This document shows positions 43,709-53,457 of a stretch of 64,000 nt of DNA, one piece after another. This DNA is from Planctomycetota bacterium (GTDB taxonomy: Bacteria > Planctomycetota > Planctomycetia > Pirellulales > PALSA-1355). The translations under genes were made by a program, and so were the position numbers. The number at the start of each line of letters is the position of its first letter. Positions within the stretch are counted from its first letter, which is position 1. The DNA is taken from assembly GCA_003389325.1 (NCBI GenBank), contig QQVE01000044.1:1-64000 (forward strand). The letters are read 5' to 3'. The notes beneath the pieces were generated by a model. That model was not told the DNA's origin. It did not search any database and worked only from the letters and a program-made list of their open reading frames with translations.

Positions 43709-46700
43709 TCAGAACGACGCATTGGCCCGGGCGCGTCCGCCCCGCCGCTGCCCGTTCGAGCTGCCGCCCCGCGGCGGCGAGGCAATCAGCCGCAGGTTGC
43801 CGGGCCCCAGCAACGCGTCGACCCGGCTGCGCATTTCGGCATTCAGGTCGACCCGAAACCGATCGCACTTCATGAACCCCCGGCTGCCGTCGTCGAGGCA
43901 AAGCATCAGTTGCAGCTCACAACTGCCGGGATACCCGCGCAGGATTTCGAACAGCTCCTGCAAGCCCTGCTCGCCGTGCTGCTGCTGGCACACCCGCACG
44001 GCAATGCCCTTGGTGAATCGCCCGGCCAACTCTTCCAGCGGAATCAACTCGTTGACGATCAGGTTCGTCTCTTCGCTGCCCGGGCGTCGATCGATGGCCC
44101 CCCGCACGACCAGCGTGGCGTCGGCCTCGACCAGGTGGCCGTGATTCTCGAAGTCGTCGGGCCACAGGATGCAGCGCACCACGCCCTGCATGTCCTCCAG
44201 ATCGAACATCGCGTACCGGGCCCGCGTGTTCTTGGTCTGCGAGAACTTGATCGCGGCGAGCATGCCGCCCAGCACCACGTCGCTGCGGTGCGGCAGCCGG
44301 GCCAGATCGGTCGTGTGGTGCGAGCAGTACGTGGCCAGGGTCTTCTCGTGTTCCGCCAGCGGATGGCTCGACAGGTAGAAGCCGAGCACTTCCTTCTCGC
44401 AGCTCAACTGTTCGCGCTGCTCCCACTCGGGCACGTCGGGCAGCGTGGCCGCGGCGTCGTCGTCGGCCGCGTCATCGTCGAGCCCGTCGAACATGTTCTT
44501 TTGGCCGCTCTTGCGATCGGCGTGCAGCGCGGCTCCGCCCTGAATGGCCCGCTCGACCACGGCCATCAGTTGCGCCCGGTGTGCGCCGGTCGAATCGAAC
44601 GCCCCGGCCTTGATGAGCGTTTCGATCGTGGTCCGCGACACCTGCGAGGGATCGATCCGCTCGCAAAAGTCGAACACGTCGCGAAACGGCCCGTCCTTCT
44701 CCCGCGCGGCCACCAGTGCGGCCATCGCCGCATCGCCGCAGCCCTTGATCGCGCACAACCCGAACACGATCTTGCCGTCCTGTACGGCGAAGTCGGCTTC
44801 CGAGCGATTCACGTCCGGCGGCACGACGTCGATGTTCATCCGCCGGCAGTCTTCGAGGTGCTCGACCAGCGAATCCTTCTTCTTGAAGTTCCGCCCCGCG
44901 ATGTCGCCCGAGAGCAGGGCCGCCATGAACTCGACGGAGTAGTGGGCCTTGAGATAGGCCGTCATGTAAGCGATCAACGCGTAGGCGGTCGAGTGGCTCT
45001 TGTTGAAGCCGTAGCCGGCGAACTTCTCGATCATCTCGAACAGCTCGGCCGCCTTCTTGGCTGCCAGCCCCTGCGAGGTGGCCCCCTCGATAAACTCCTC
45101 GCGATAGCGGGCGATCAACGGCAGCTTCTTCTTGCTGATCGCCTTGATGCACGTATACGCGTTGGGCAGCGCGATGCCTCCCAGGCGATTCAGAATCCGC
45201 ATCACCTGTTCCTGGTAGACCATCACGCCGTGCGTCTCTTCCAGCACGTCCTTCATCACCGGATGCGGATACGTGGCCTCCTTGCGCCCGTGCTTCACCT
45301 GCACGTAGTCCTCGACCATGCCGCCTTCGAGCGGTCCCGGGCGATACAGGGCGTTGGTGGCGATGATGTCGCGGAAGTGGTCCGGCTTCATCTTCTGCAG
45401 CAGGTCGCGGATGCCGCCGCTTTCGAGCTGGAAAATGCCCTTGGTCTCGCCGCGGCACAGCAGGGCGAACGTCTCGGCGTCGTCGAGCGGAAACTTGTGC
45501 GGATCGACCCGCTGGCCGGTCGTGGCCTCGATCTTTTCAACGGCTTTGGACAGGATCGTCAGGTTGCGCAAGCCCAGGAAGTCCATCTTCAACAGGCCGG
45601 CCGCCTCGACGTCGCCCATGGCCCATTGCGTAATCACTTCGTCCTTGCCCTGCACGCGTCCCAGCGGCACGTACTCGTCCAGCGGCTGGTCGGCGATCAC
45701 CACCGCCGCGGCGTGCGTGCCCACGTTGCGCGCCAGGCCCTCGATCTTGCGGGCCAGGTCCAGCAGCTCGCGCACCTCGGCGTCGTTGTCGTACAGCTTT
45801 TTCAGCTCGCTGCTGGTCTCGATCGCCTTGTCCAGCGAAATGCCCAGCTCGTCGGGCACCGTGGCCACGACCTGGTCGACTCGCGGAATGGGCATACCCA
45901 GCGCCCGGCCCACGTCGCGAATGGCCGCCCGGGCCGCCAGCGTGCCGAACGTGCCGATCTGGGCCACGTTGGCCGCGCCGTACTTCTGCTTCACGTAGTT
46001 GATCACCTCGCCGCGGCGATCCTTGCAGAAGTCGATGTCGATATCGGGCGCTTCCTTGCGGCTCTCGTCCAAAAATCGCTCGAACAGCAGGTCGTACTCC
46101 AGCGGGCAGACGTGGCTCAAATACAACGCGTACGACACCAGCGAGCCCACGCCGCTGCCGCGGGCCGTGGCCGGAATGTCGCGCTCGCGCGAGTAGCGCA
46201 CAAAGTCCCACACGATCAGAAAGTAATTCGGAAAGCCCAGCTTGCCGATCACCGACAGCTCGAAGTCGAGCCGCTCCATCACCGCTTCGGTCAACTCGCC
46301 GCCGGGGCAGCGCTTGGCGTCGTCGGCATAGCGCTCCTTGAGCCCCGTGATGCACAGCTCGCGCAGATAATCCTGCGCCGTCTTCCCCTCGGGCAACTGG
46401 TAGGTGGGAAAGTGCCGTTTGCCCAAGTCGAGCTGGATGTCGACCGAGTCGGCAATTCTTTGGCTTTGGGCCAGCGCCTCGGCATGCTCCTGGCCCAGGG
46501 CAGCGTACATCTCCTCGGGGCTGCGCAGAAAAAACTGGTCGCCCTCCATCCGCATCCGCTGCTTGTCGGTGCGGAACTTGCCCGTGTTGATGCACAGTAG
46601 CACGTCCTGCGCCTCGGCGTCCTCGCGCTTCACGTAGTGGGCGTCGCTGGTGGCCACTACCGGCAGGCCCATCCGCCGGGCCACGTCCACCGCGCCCTGC

Positions 46701-47284
46701 ATGGCAATCTGCTGGATCTCAAGCCCGTTGTTCTGAATCTCGATGAAGTAGCGGTCGCCGAACACCTTGTGAAACCAGCCGGCCACCTCCATCGCCTCGG
46801 CCAAGTCGCTCACGTCGCCATGCTGCTTGAGGATCGAACGGCTGAACTCGCCCGAGACGCAGCCGCTCAAGCAGATGATGCCCTCGTTGTGCGCTTCGAG
46901 CAGCTCGCGGTCGATGCGGGGCTTGAAGTAGAAGCCCTCGAGAAAGGCCCGGCTGGCCAGCTTGATCAGGTTTTTGAAGCCGACCTTGTTCTGCGCGAGC
47001 AGCGTGAGATGGTAGCTGGCCTCCTTCGTGCTGCCGGCCCCATCCTTCTGAAACCGGCTGCCCGGGGCGATGTAGGCCTCGTAGCCGATGATCGGATTGA
47101 TGCCCCCGTCGCGCGCCTTCTTATAGAAATCGAGCGCCCCGTACAGGTTGCCATGATCCGTGAGCGCCAGCCCATTCATCCCCAATTCTTTGGCCCGATC
47201 GACCAACCCCTGAATCGGGCTGGCCCCGTCCAGCAAGCTGAAGTGGCTATGGCAGTGCAGATGGACAAACGGCGGCGCGCTCAT
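43709..47284 (-). CDS. dnaE: DNA polymerase III alpha subunit
   Basis: The replicative DNA polymerase of 1191 residues. It begins with the PHP domain (HLHCHSHFSLLDG, 8-20), then the polymerase active site: GSGVGSLVSY (376-385) and DIDIDF (414-419) with catalytic aspartates 414 and 416, then the third catalytic region and fingers (RNVGTHAAAVVIAD). The helix-hairpin-helix region, an OB domain near 1000-1080 and a short C-terminal part follow. It ends with a basic tail (GGSSNGQRRGGRARANAS). The start is chosen at MSAPPF; a 51-codon extension upstream lacks likeness. Confidence 0.97.
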   Translation of the reverse strand: MSAPPFVHLHCHSHFSLLDGASPIQGLVDRAKELGMNGLALTDHGNLYGALDFYKKARDGGINPIIGYEAYIAPGSRFQKDGAGSTKEASYHLTLLAQNKVGFKNLIKLASRAFLEGFYFKPRIDRELLEAHNEGIICLSGCVSGEFSRSILKQHGDVSDLAEAMEVAGWFHKVFGDRYFIEIQNNGLEIQQIAMQGAVDVARRMGLPVVATSDAHYVKREDAEAQDVLLCINTGKFRTDKQRMRMEGDQFFLRSPEEMYAALGQEHAEALAQSQRIADSVDIQLDLGKRHFPTYQLPEGKTAQDYLRELCITGLKERYADDAKRCPGGELTEAVMERLDFELSVIGKLGFPNYFLIVWDFVRYSRERDIPATARGSGVGSLVSYALYLSHVCPLEYDLLFERFLDESRKEAPDIDIDFCKDRRGEVINYVKQKYGAANVAQIGTFGTLAARAAIRDVGRALGMPIPRVDQVVATVPDELGISLDKAIETSSELKKLYDNDAEVRELLDLARKIEGLARNVGTHAAAVVIADQPLDEYVPLGRVQGKDEVITQWAMGDVEAAGLLKMDFLGLRNLTILSKAVEKIEATTGQRVDPHKFPLDDAETFALLCRGETKGIFQLESGGIRDLLQKMKPDHFRDIIATNALYRPGPLEGGMVEDYVQVKHGRKEATYPHPVMKDVLEETHGVMVYQEQVMRILNRLGGIALPNAYTCIKAISKKKLPLIARYREEFIEGATSQGLAAKKAAELFEMIEKFAGYGFNKSHSTAYALIAYMTAYLKAHYSVEFMAALLSGDIAGRNFKKKDSLVEHLEDCRRMNIDVVPPDVNRSEADFAVQDGKIVFGLCAIKGCGDAAMAALVAAREKDGPFRDVFDFCERIDPSQVSRTTIETLIKAGAFDSTGAHRAQLMAVVERAIQGGAALHADRKSGQKNMFDGLDDDAADDDAAATLPDVPEWEQREQLSCEKEVLGFYLSSHPLAEHEKTLATYCSHHTTDLARLPHRSDVVLGGMLAAIKFSQTKNTRARYAMFDLEDMQGVVRCILWPDDFENHGHLVEADATLVVRGAIDRRPGSEETNLIVNELIPLEELAGRFTKGIAVRVCQQQHGEQGLQELFEILRGYPGSCELQLMLCLDDGSRGFMKCDRFRVDLNAEMRSRVDALLGPGNLRLIASPPRGGSSNGQRRGGRARANASF

Positions 47285-47463
47285 CGGGCAATCCCTCGCT
47301 CGTTCGGCTGAATCCTGTGGCGATTTTCCTGCCCCGCATTCTAACGCGCCGACAGCGAGAACCCAGTGGTTGACAACTTGCGTGAAAAGCGCCCGCGAAT
47401 GCCCCCAGGGCCGGAGGCCCGTGAAGAGGCCGCGCACGCCGCCCCTCCGCTATACTAACGCCC

Positions 47464-47829
47464 ATGGGCGAAGACCGACCGGATTGGATGACGAGAGAAG
47501 CCTCGACCGCGAAGCCCGCGATCTATCTGCGCGTATTCTGGGGATCGCTACGAGCCCTTTCGCTACTTCTGTGCTGCGTCGGGTTCCTGTTATTTGGCTT
47601 CGGAGTTCTCAAGCTACTCGATATCATCACGGACCCATTCATACAAATCATCGCCAACGGACGCGAGTATCCCGACTACCGCCGAGAGGAAGCAATCCTA
47701 CTGCTGCTGCTGATGGCTTTTGCCTGGGGGCTGAGCGCCACGATGTTTTGGCTCTGGCGGTCCATCGGCCGCAAGCAGGTCGGCGCGGCACCCGTGGAAA
47801 TCTGCCCCCATTGCGGAGAGCCCCTGTAG
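47464..47829 (+). CDS. Small membrane protein with zinc-ribbon-like end
   Basis: A 121-residue protein with two membrane segments (about 32-56 and 75-96) and a short loop between them. It ends in CPHCGEPL, half a zinc ribbon, and the N-terminal 25 residues are charged and cytosolic. No family was recognised. It is divergent from dnaE (179 bases) and in the same direction as the TolB-like lipoprotein, 43 bases upstream of it, so the two may form one unit. Confidence 0.72.
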   Translation: MGEDRPDWMTREASTAKPAIYLRVFWGSLRALSLLLCCVGFLLFGFGVLKLLDIITDPFIQIIANGREYPDYRREEAILLLLLMAFAWGLSATMFWLWRSIGRKQVGAAPVEICPHCGEPL

Positions 47830-47872
47830 GGAGGAACCTTCCACGGGGGTACGTGATCGAGGAAATCGCGTC

Positions 47873-48850
47873 ATGAAGCAGGCAATGTACGTTCGATGGG
47901 TCGCGCTCCTGGCCGCGCTCTTCGCCTGCGGCTGCCCGCTCGGCTCGCCGAACGATCATAGCCGGCCGATCGGACACACCGACACGACGATGGACGTGGC
48001 TCCCTCGGGGGAATCCCTTGTGTTCAATGCCCAGGGCCTCGGCGGGCGCGATCTCTATCTGCTGCGGCTCGACGATCTCTCCGTCAAGCGCGTGGCGAAG
48101 ACCGTCGCCTACGAGACCGATCCCAGCTTCTCGGCCGATGGCACGCAACTGGTCTATTCGGCCGACGTCCAAGGCGATCGGGCCGACCACGTGTTCACGC
48201 GCCCCGTGTCCGGAGGGCGCGCGCGGCAACTGACGCACGCCGACGCCAATGACACCGCGCCGCGGTTCTCGCCCGATGGCACCCGGGTCGTCTTCATTCG
48301 GGACAAGACGTACCGGTGGGGTGGGCTGGCCGCCAACTGGTCCGGCGTAGGCGTCGTGTGCATCGTCGGAAGCGACGGTACGCACGAGCGCCAACTCACT
48401 CCGGATGACACGACCGCCTGGGACGCGCGGTTCTCCCCGGACGGACAATCGGTGATCTACGCCACGCGCAGCGGACTTCGCACCGTTTCCATCGACGGGT
48501 CCGAAGAACCCAAACGCTGCCCGGGCAAGAGCCGCGCCGATGCGAGTCCCGACGGTGAGCTGATCGCCTACACCAAGGGAGAGTTTGGACCGGACATGAG
48601 AGTCTACGTCGCCAGCCCCGACGGTTCGTCCGAGCGATGCTTGACCCCAGACCTGGGCGGATGCGCGAAACCGATGTTTGCACCCCAAGGCGACCGCATC
48701 TACTTCTTCCGCACCGAATGGCCCAATGGCCCAACCGGCGTGCCCAAGTCCAGCCTGTGGCAGGTCGACGTCGACCCCGCCGGACAGCCGCGCAAGCTGG
48801 CAGACTACGGCCTGTTCGATGCGCCGCTTGCATGGCAACCGAAGCGCTAG
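47873..48850 (+). CDS. TolB-like beta-propeller lipoprotein
   Basis: A 325-residue secreted lipoprotein. The signal peptide ends with a lipobox-like FACGC; after it come repeated WD40-like/TolB blades with the pattern FSxDGTxLVYSAD, FSPDGTRVVFIRD and FSPDGQSVIYATR, about six in all. TolB-type propellers bind proteins in the cell envelope; no other partner is clear. A second start MYVRWVALL, four codons later, is also possible. Confidence 0.83.
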   Translation: MKQAMYVRWVALLAALFACGCPLGSPNDHSRPIGHTDTTMDVAPSGESLVFNAQGLGGRDLYLLRLDDLSVKRVAKTVAYETDPSFSADGTQLVYSADVQGDRADHVFTRPVSGGRARQLTHADANDTAPRFSPDGTRVVFIRDKTYRWGGLAANWSGVGVVCIVGSDGTHERQLTPDDTTAWDARFSPDGQSVIYATRSGLRTVSIDGSEEPKRCPGKSRADASPDGELIAYTKGEFGPDMRVYVASPDGSSERCLTPDLGGCAKPMFAPQGDRIYFFRTEWPNGPTGVPKSSLWQVDVDPAGQPRKLADYGLFDAPLAWQPKR

Positions 48851-48906
48851 TCGCGTGGCTCAGGCCGGGTTTCCACTCACACCGGACCCCAGGGCAACCG
48901 GGCTGC

Positions 48907-49791
48907 TCAAACAATCCAGCTATCATCTCCGGGACGTAGCAGGTGCGTCGGCAATTCCTCGATGCGCGACGCGATCAATTCCTGACGATCGCGGAGCGAT
49001 TCGCTTACCGGCAGCACACGAGCGTACTCAGGTTCATCGCGAAGCCGCTCAACAGCAGCATCGACCTTGGCGCCGACGAAATCGACCGTCAGCACGCTCT
49101 TCAAGTACTCGACGTTTTCTGGCAACCAACCTGCCTCGCCGATTTGCGTGTCGTCCCTCCAAAGGCACCGCCCGCCTCCGCCTTCGTCGGGAGTCCACGG
49201 CCCGAAGAACGGGTTCTCGCCGTCAAAATACATCAGCCCCGAAACGTACTGCAACGCGGCGACTGCCTGCCCGGGCGACTCGAGCGACCACCAGGCATCC
49301 CACAGCAAGGCAATCTGAGGCACGATCGTCGCCGCCGAGTTGAACCGCGCCATCCAACCATAAGCGGGCGTTTGCGCCGCTCGATATTCCAGGCCGCGTT
49401 CCCGATCCAGTCGATCGAGGAAGCTGTCTCGCAAGAACTCGTAAACCTGCTGACGCTGTTTCGGCGTCAACATCCGCTCAAAGACCTTGCCCTCACGGAC
49501 GCCGTAGTGGAAGTCCGCGTCTCCGTGGTAACACGATTGGTTGTTCTGCAGGGTCACATGCCAGTCCATCAGGCAAATCGGAAACAGGTACCTGAATAGG
49601 TCCCCTTGCAGCTCGACGTACGCCAGATCGTGGTAGTAGTACATCAAGTCCTGGAACTTGAACTTCTCCCAAGGTGTGTTGGCAATGCGCTCGAGTTCGT
49701 CTTGTTGGTGATCGAACTGCATTTCCCACACCTCGCCGGGCGGCATGGGAAAATTGAAAATCGCCCGTGCTCGTTTCCAAGTGATGCGCAT
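48907..49791 (-). CDS. Protein of unknown function
   Basis: A 294-residue, mostly soluble, acidic and aromatic-rich protein (many Trp, Tyr and Phe: FKFQDLMYYYHDLAYVELQG, LLWDAWWSLES). No signal peptide or known motif was recognised. It points towards the TolB-like gene, converging with a 56-base gap. Good codon bias supports it as a real gene. Confidence 0.7.
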   Translation of the reverse strand: MRITWKRARAIFNFPMPPGEVWEMQFDHQQDELERIANTPWEKFKFQDLMYYYHDLAYVELQGDLFRYLFPICLMDWHVTLQNNQSCYHGDADFHYGVREGKVFERMLTPKQRQQVYEFLRDSFLDRLDRERGLEYRAAQTPAYGWMARFNSAATIVPQIALLWDAWWSLESPGQAVAALQYVSGLMYFDGENPFFGPWTPDEGGGGRCLWRDDTQIGEAGWLPENVEYLKSVLTVDFVGAKVDAAVERLRDEPEYARVLPVSESLRDRQELIASRIEELPTHLLRPGDDSWIV

Positions 49792-50269
49792 CGTTCGGGT
49801 AACCGTGAAGGCAGATGGCTGGGCAACGACGATGACAGCCTAGCCTAGTAGTCGACCAACTAATTTAGGCTCAGTTGTCGGGTACAAGAACTGTGCGGTC
49901 GTGGGTGCCATGCTCACGCTCGCGTGAGCATGCTTGCAGGTCGCAAGCATGTCCACCCTGACAGAGGCTGACGTGATCCTCGGCCTGCCAATCGATTGAG
50001 TTTGCACTTGCCACGTTCTCGCCGGCCACGGAGTCATGATGCGGTTCTAGTCGCACGCGTCACGCTTGATTGAGCTGGCGAGTCAGGCCTTGGCCTGACC
50101 TAATAGACCAACTACGTCAATTTGGGGCGCGGTGAAGTGTTTGGTCGAGGAGGTCCGTTGGAGCTTCACGATTCGTGTCGCACGCGCTGCCTGGGACGAT
50201 GCCGGCGTTACCCCTGGCTTAAGCAGCTTTAGCCGTTGGCCCTAAGAAAAAGTCCGCCGCTTCGCGGCC
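49792..50269. other. Long intergenic region with a family B palindrome
   Basis: 478 bases with no credible gene. It contains a family B palindrome (49909-49932). The remaining sequence is less GC-rich than the genes around it. No promoter could be assigned. Confidence 0.5.
49909..49932. repeat. Family B palindrome
   Basis: catgctcacgc, a two-base centre, gcgtgagcatg: a perfect inverted repeat of 11 bases, the cleanest copy of the family. Confidence 0.85.
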
Positions 50270-50905
50270 TCATGGCTCTTCCGCCTCCCACACCTGCCCC
50301 GTGTCCACGTCCATCGCCGTCAGCTTGCCGTCATAGGGGCAGCCGGTGTCGAGGCACACCAGGTGGCCCAGATCGAGCACTTCGAAATGCGGCGTGTGCC
50401 CCACGATGGCGGTCTTGCCCGAGACGTGCGGCCCGGGAACGTAATCGCGCAGCGACACCCAGCGCAGGGCCTCCTCCTCCTGCTCGGCCAGCGGAAACCG
50501 CGGGTCGTAGTTGGCGTGCACGTAGAAGTGCGTCTCGGTCTCGTACCAGGGCCGACAGTGCTCGAGAAACGTAAAGTGCAGCTCAGGAATCAGGCTCACG
50601 TCGGCCTCTCGGCCGTACGACTCGAGCGCCGACAGGCCGCCCTTGTCGATCCAGCGCTTCAACCCCGCGCGGCTGTCGCGAGCCCGCAGCATCATCTCGT
50701 CGTGATTGCCCAGCAGCGGCACGACCGTGCAGCGGCGCATCAGGTCGATGACCAGGTCGAGCGTGCCGGCCGAATCGAACCCCTTGTCGACGTAATCTCC
50801 CAGCAGCACGAGCGTGTCGCTCTTGCGCGGCCGAATCTTCCCCAACAGCCGGCGGAGCGCCACCGAGCAGCCGTGAATGTCCCCAATGGCGATCGTCCGT
50901 CCCAT
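50270..50905 (-). CDS. Calcineurin-like Ser/Thr phosphatase
   Basis: A 211-residue metallophosphatase of the PPP type (lambda-phosphatase-like). Motifs are GDIHGC (8-13), GDYVDKGFDS (36-45), LLGNHDEM (69-76), and the two metal histidines in FYVHANYDPRFPL and AIVGHTPHFE. It should remove phosphate from proteins or diadenosine tetraphosphate; which is not clear. It begins at MGRTIAIGDIHG; two earlier in-frame ATGs four and three codons upstream are possible. The gene may oppose kinases such as that at 29309-30781, but nothing links them by position. Confidence 0.9.
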   Translation of the reverse strand: MGRTIAIGDIHGCSVALRRLLGKIRPRKSDTLVLLGDYVDKGFDSAGTLDLVIDLMRRCTVVPLLGNHDEMMLRARDSRAGLKRWIDKGGLSALESYGREADVSLIPELHFTFLEHCRPWYETETHFYVHANYDPRFPLAEQEEEALRWVSLRDYVPGPHVSGKTAIVGHTPHFEVLDLGHLVCLDTGCPYDGKLTAMDVDTGQVWEAEEP

Positions 50906-50948
50906 GCAACCCATCATCGCCTGCCGAGGAGGATGATGGAAGGCACGC

Positions 50949-51494
50949 CTATCCCGCCAGCCGCCCGCACGACGGACACAACGCATACCGCGTTTGCGGG
51001 CGGGTGTCGGTGCCCACAAGCGCCGGCTGCCGGGCGGCATCTTCCATGGCCAGCCAGCCGACCGGTTCGATCAGCACGCGCTTGCAGCAACTGCACATCG
51101 TGATAGCGCTCTCGGAAGTGGGCAGCTCGGCGTCGAGCAGCGTCTGCCGCGGGCAGGGTTCCACGCGCTCCAGGATGCTCTTCAGGCCGATGCCGCAGGG
51201 GGGCAGATGCCGCACTTCCATCCGCATGAAGCGGCGCAAAGTCGGCGAGTCGCAGCGAAACGGCACGACGACCGGTCGGTCGGTCGCCCGCACCTGCTCG
51301 AACACCCGCTGGTAGAACGAGCGCGTCGGCTCGTCGGCAATGTAGTCGAACACGCTGTTGCCGAGCACGGCGTCGCCGTCCAGCTCCGGAGCCCCGTTCT
51401 CGCGGGCAAACGCCCGCCACGGGTCGCCCACCGTTGCGATCCGGTCGCCGCGGTCGAGGCTGTATTCGAACGATTGCAGCCGAAAGCTAACCAT
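50949..51494 (-). CDS. PAS-like protein with cysteine pairs
   Basis: A 181-residue cytosolic protein. The first 115 residues have the length and pattern of a PAS sensor domain (RGDRIATVGDPWRAFARENG, VLGNSVFDYI, RMEVRHLPPCG). The last third has two Cys pairs, MCSCCKRV and CPSCGRL, spaced as in a zinc ribbon or small metal site. It might sense redox or metal. It is 43 bases upstream of the phosphatase gene in the same direction. The family assignment is tentative. Confidence 0.65.
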   Translation of the reverse strand: MVSFRLQSFEYSLDRGDRIATVGDPWRAFARENGAPELDGDAVLGNSVFDYIADEPTRSFYQRVFEQVRATDRPVVVPFRCDSPTLRRFMRMEVRHLPPCGIGLKSILERVEPCPRQTLLDAELPTSESAITMCSCCKRVLIEPVGWLAMEDAARQPALVGTDTRPQTRYALCPSCGRLAG

Positions 51495-51570
51495 CGAAGC
51501 GCTCCTTCGTGCCGGGGGGCAGCCTTGCAGAGCACACGACAATCCTAGCATTGAAGAGAAATGCGCCGAT

Positions 51571-52050
51571 GCCCCCAAAGTAGGTGAGGCCAAGGCGGCG
51601 AACCTCTTGAGAAAAGGAAACCAGCAGCTCTCCTGCTCACCTGTTCTCCTGATCTGGGGCGTCTCCTGCATCGGAGGTCAGAACAGGAGAGCAGGTGATC
51701 AGGAGAACCTTGCTCACCGGCAAGCACCCGATGTCCCCACAGTCCGGCGGCGAACCTCTTAAGAAAAGGAAACCAGCAGCTCTACTGCTCACCTGTTCTC
51801 CTGATCTGAGGCGTCTCCTGCGTCGGAGGTCAGAACAGTAGAGCAGGTGATCAGGAGAAGCTTGCTCACCGGCCGCCACCCGATGCCCCCACAGTCGGTC
51901 AGGCCTTGGCGGCAAACCCACCTGAGAAGAGCAAACCTACCACACTCTCCTGCTCACCTGTTCTCCTGATCTGAGGCGTCTCGCGCGGCTACGGTCAGAA
52001 CCGAACAGCAGGCGATCAGTAGAAGCTTGCTCACCGGCCGGCACACGCTC
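51571..52050. repeat. Three tandem family D repeats of 150-165 bp
   Basis: Each unit has a head (cggcgaacctctt-agaaaagg) and a folded core (51628-51706, 51780-51858, 51945-52023) with ctcacctgttctcctgatct on the left and inverted counterparts on the right, then ttgctcaccgg. Core starts are 152 and 165 bases apart. A single diverged copy lies at 16851-16932. They fill most of the 713-base spacer between the PAS-like gene and the membrane protein at 52208; the rest of that spacer shows nothing else. Confidence 0.88.
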
Positions 52051-52207
52051 GAGTCCGCCTGGCTGCCTTCTAAACCGATGGATCGCAAGGCGTGGGCCCG
52101 AGTACCCAGCGGAACCGCAACGGTCGCAAACGTTGAATCCCCTCCGCGACCATGCCACAATCGAACCCGCATCACTCCCCAGGGTGGCAGCGCCGAGAAA
52201 CGAGGTC

Positions 52208-52945
52208 ATGTCGGACACCGAGGAAATTGCCTTCCTGCTCGTCTTCCTGCTCGCGACCGGGCTGTTGGCCGCTTTCATCTATTGGCTCGTCCGGCAGACG
52301 ACCCACGGCAATCGCAAGCTGCTGTCGGAACTGGCCGACGCGTTGGCCGGCAAGTTCGCAGACGACCTGCCCGCGGAATTGCAAGCCGACCTGGCCGACA
52401 GCTACTTGATGCAGATCACCCGTTGCCGGCGGCACGCGGTCGCCTTCGACGACGCCGGACTACGGTTCACCCTGTTCGAGGCCGAAATGCAGACGGCGCC
52501 CGAGGCGCTGCCGGTCGTGATGACCGCGTTGTGCACGAGCGGTTTCGAGCAGGCGCTTCCCGATTTTCTCTGGCGGCCCGGCAAGCCGAACGATACGTCG
52601 CGCTGGGCCCAGTTCCTGGGCAAGCCCCCGCCGCCGGCCGGCTTGCAGCCGATTCCGCTCGAGTCGGCGCCCTCGGTGCAGCTATTTGGCAACGACGTAC
52701 CGGCGCTCGGCAAGCTGCTCGGCGGCAGCGTCCGCCGCCGGCTCGTCGAAGACAAGGCCATTCTCGAATCGCGCGGGCAGCATCTCTTGTATTACCGTCC
52801 CCAGGAACAACTCACCCCGACCACGGCCAACGTCGCCGCGCGGATGGCCGAGCTGCGGGCGCTGCTCAACGAAATGGGCCTGCAGGCACCGGCCGCGGCC
52901 CGCGGTTATCCGTTGTCGTCCCATTCCTCGAAGGAAACGCCATGA
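52208..52945 (+). CDS. Membrane-anchored protein of unknown function
   Basis: A 245-residue protein with one N-terminal membrane segment (about 7-28) and a cytosolic or periplasmic helical-beta domain (RKLLSELADALAGKFADDLP, HAVAFDDAGLRFTLFEAEM, QHLLYYRPQEQLTPTTANVA). No family was recognised. CGAGG lies just before the ATG. Its stop overlaps the next start (ATGA), so it is coupled to the secreted protein that follows. Confidence 0.72.
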   Translation: MSDTEEIAFLLVFLLATGLLAAFIYWLVRQTTHGNRKLLSELADALAGKFADDLPAELQADLADSYLMQITRCRRHAVAFDDAGLRFTLFEAEMQTAPEALPVVMTALCTSGFEQALPDFLWRPGKPNDTSRWAQFLGKPPPPAGLQPIPLESAPSVQLFGNDVPALGKLLGGSVRRRLVEDKAILESRGQHLLYYRPQEQLTPTTANVAARMAELRALLNEMGLQAPAAARGYPLSSHSSKETP

Positions 52946-53457
52946 GAATCCTACTGAGTGTCTTCGCCATCGCCCTGCTTGGTTCCACCGCGCCGCTGCT
53001 GGCGGACGAAGTCGACGTGGACCACGGCGGCCTCCAGGTGACGCTGCCGGAAAAACCGATGCAGGACACACAAGAACTCGACGGCGACGGCCAGGGCAAG
53101 CCGGCGCTGCAGCATCGCCTGATCATCAACAAGCCCAACGGCAGCATCATCGTCTGGTACCAGGACGCCCCCAACGTCAAGGATCCCCAGCCCGCGCTCA
53201 AGCGTGCCCGCGACTCGGTCGTGCGTCTGGCCGGCGGCGAAGTCAGCGACGAGAAGCCGCTCGACCTGCAGGGCCACCCGGGCGTGTACTTCGTGGCCGA
53301 GATCCCCGGCAAGGGCGAGTTCCGCGTGGCCTACTACCACTCCGGCTCCCGCTTCTACCAGGTGATGGCCGTCGGCACCCCGGAGTTCACCCACTCGGCA
53401 GTCATCAACAAGATGTTCGAGTCGGTGAAGTTTGCGGAGAAGGCGCCGAAAGAGTGA
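52942..53457 (+). CDS. Small secreted protein, unknown function
   Basis: A 171-residue exported protein (signal peptide MRILLSVFAIALLGSTAPLLA). The mature part is beta-rich: GGLQVTLPEKPM, IIVWYQDAPN, PGVYFVAEIPGKGEFRVAYY, RFYQVMAVGTPEF, ending FESVKFAEKAP. This is the pattern of planctomycete PsbP-like or DUF1795-like sandwich domains, but I cannot be sure. It is translationally coupled to the gene before it. Confidence 0.75.
   Translation: MRILLSVFAIALLGSTAPLLADEVDVDHGGLQVTLPEKPMQDTQELDGDGQGKPALQHRLIINKPNGSIIVWYQDAPNVKDPQPALKRARDSVVRLAGGEVSDEKPLDLQGHPGVYFVAEIPGKGEFRVAYYHSGSRFYQVMAVGTPEFTHSAVINKMFESVKFAEKAPKE

Noticed and set aside
43910-46600. Very long open frame opposite dnaE
   Set aside because: A shadow of dnaE codon bias; no motif, and dnaE is unambiguous.
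51571-52050. CRISPR array or prophage attachment site
   Set aside because: The units are 150-165 bases with conserved, folded interiors, and no integrase or cas gene is near.
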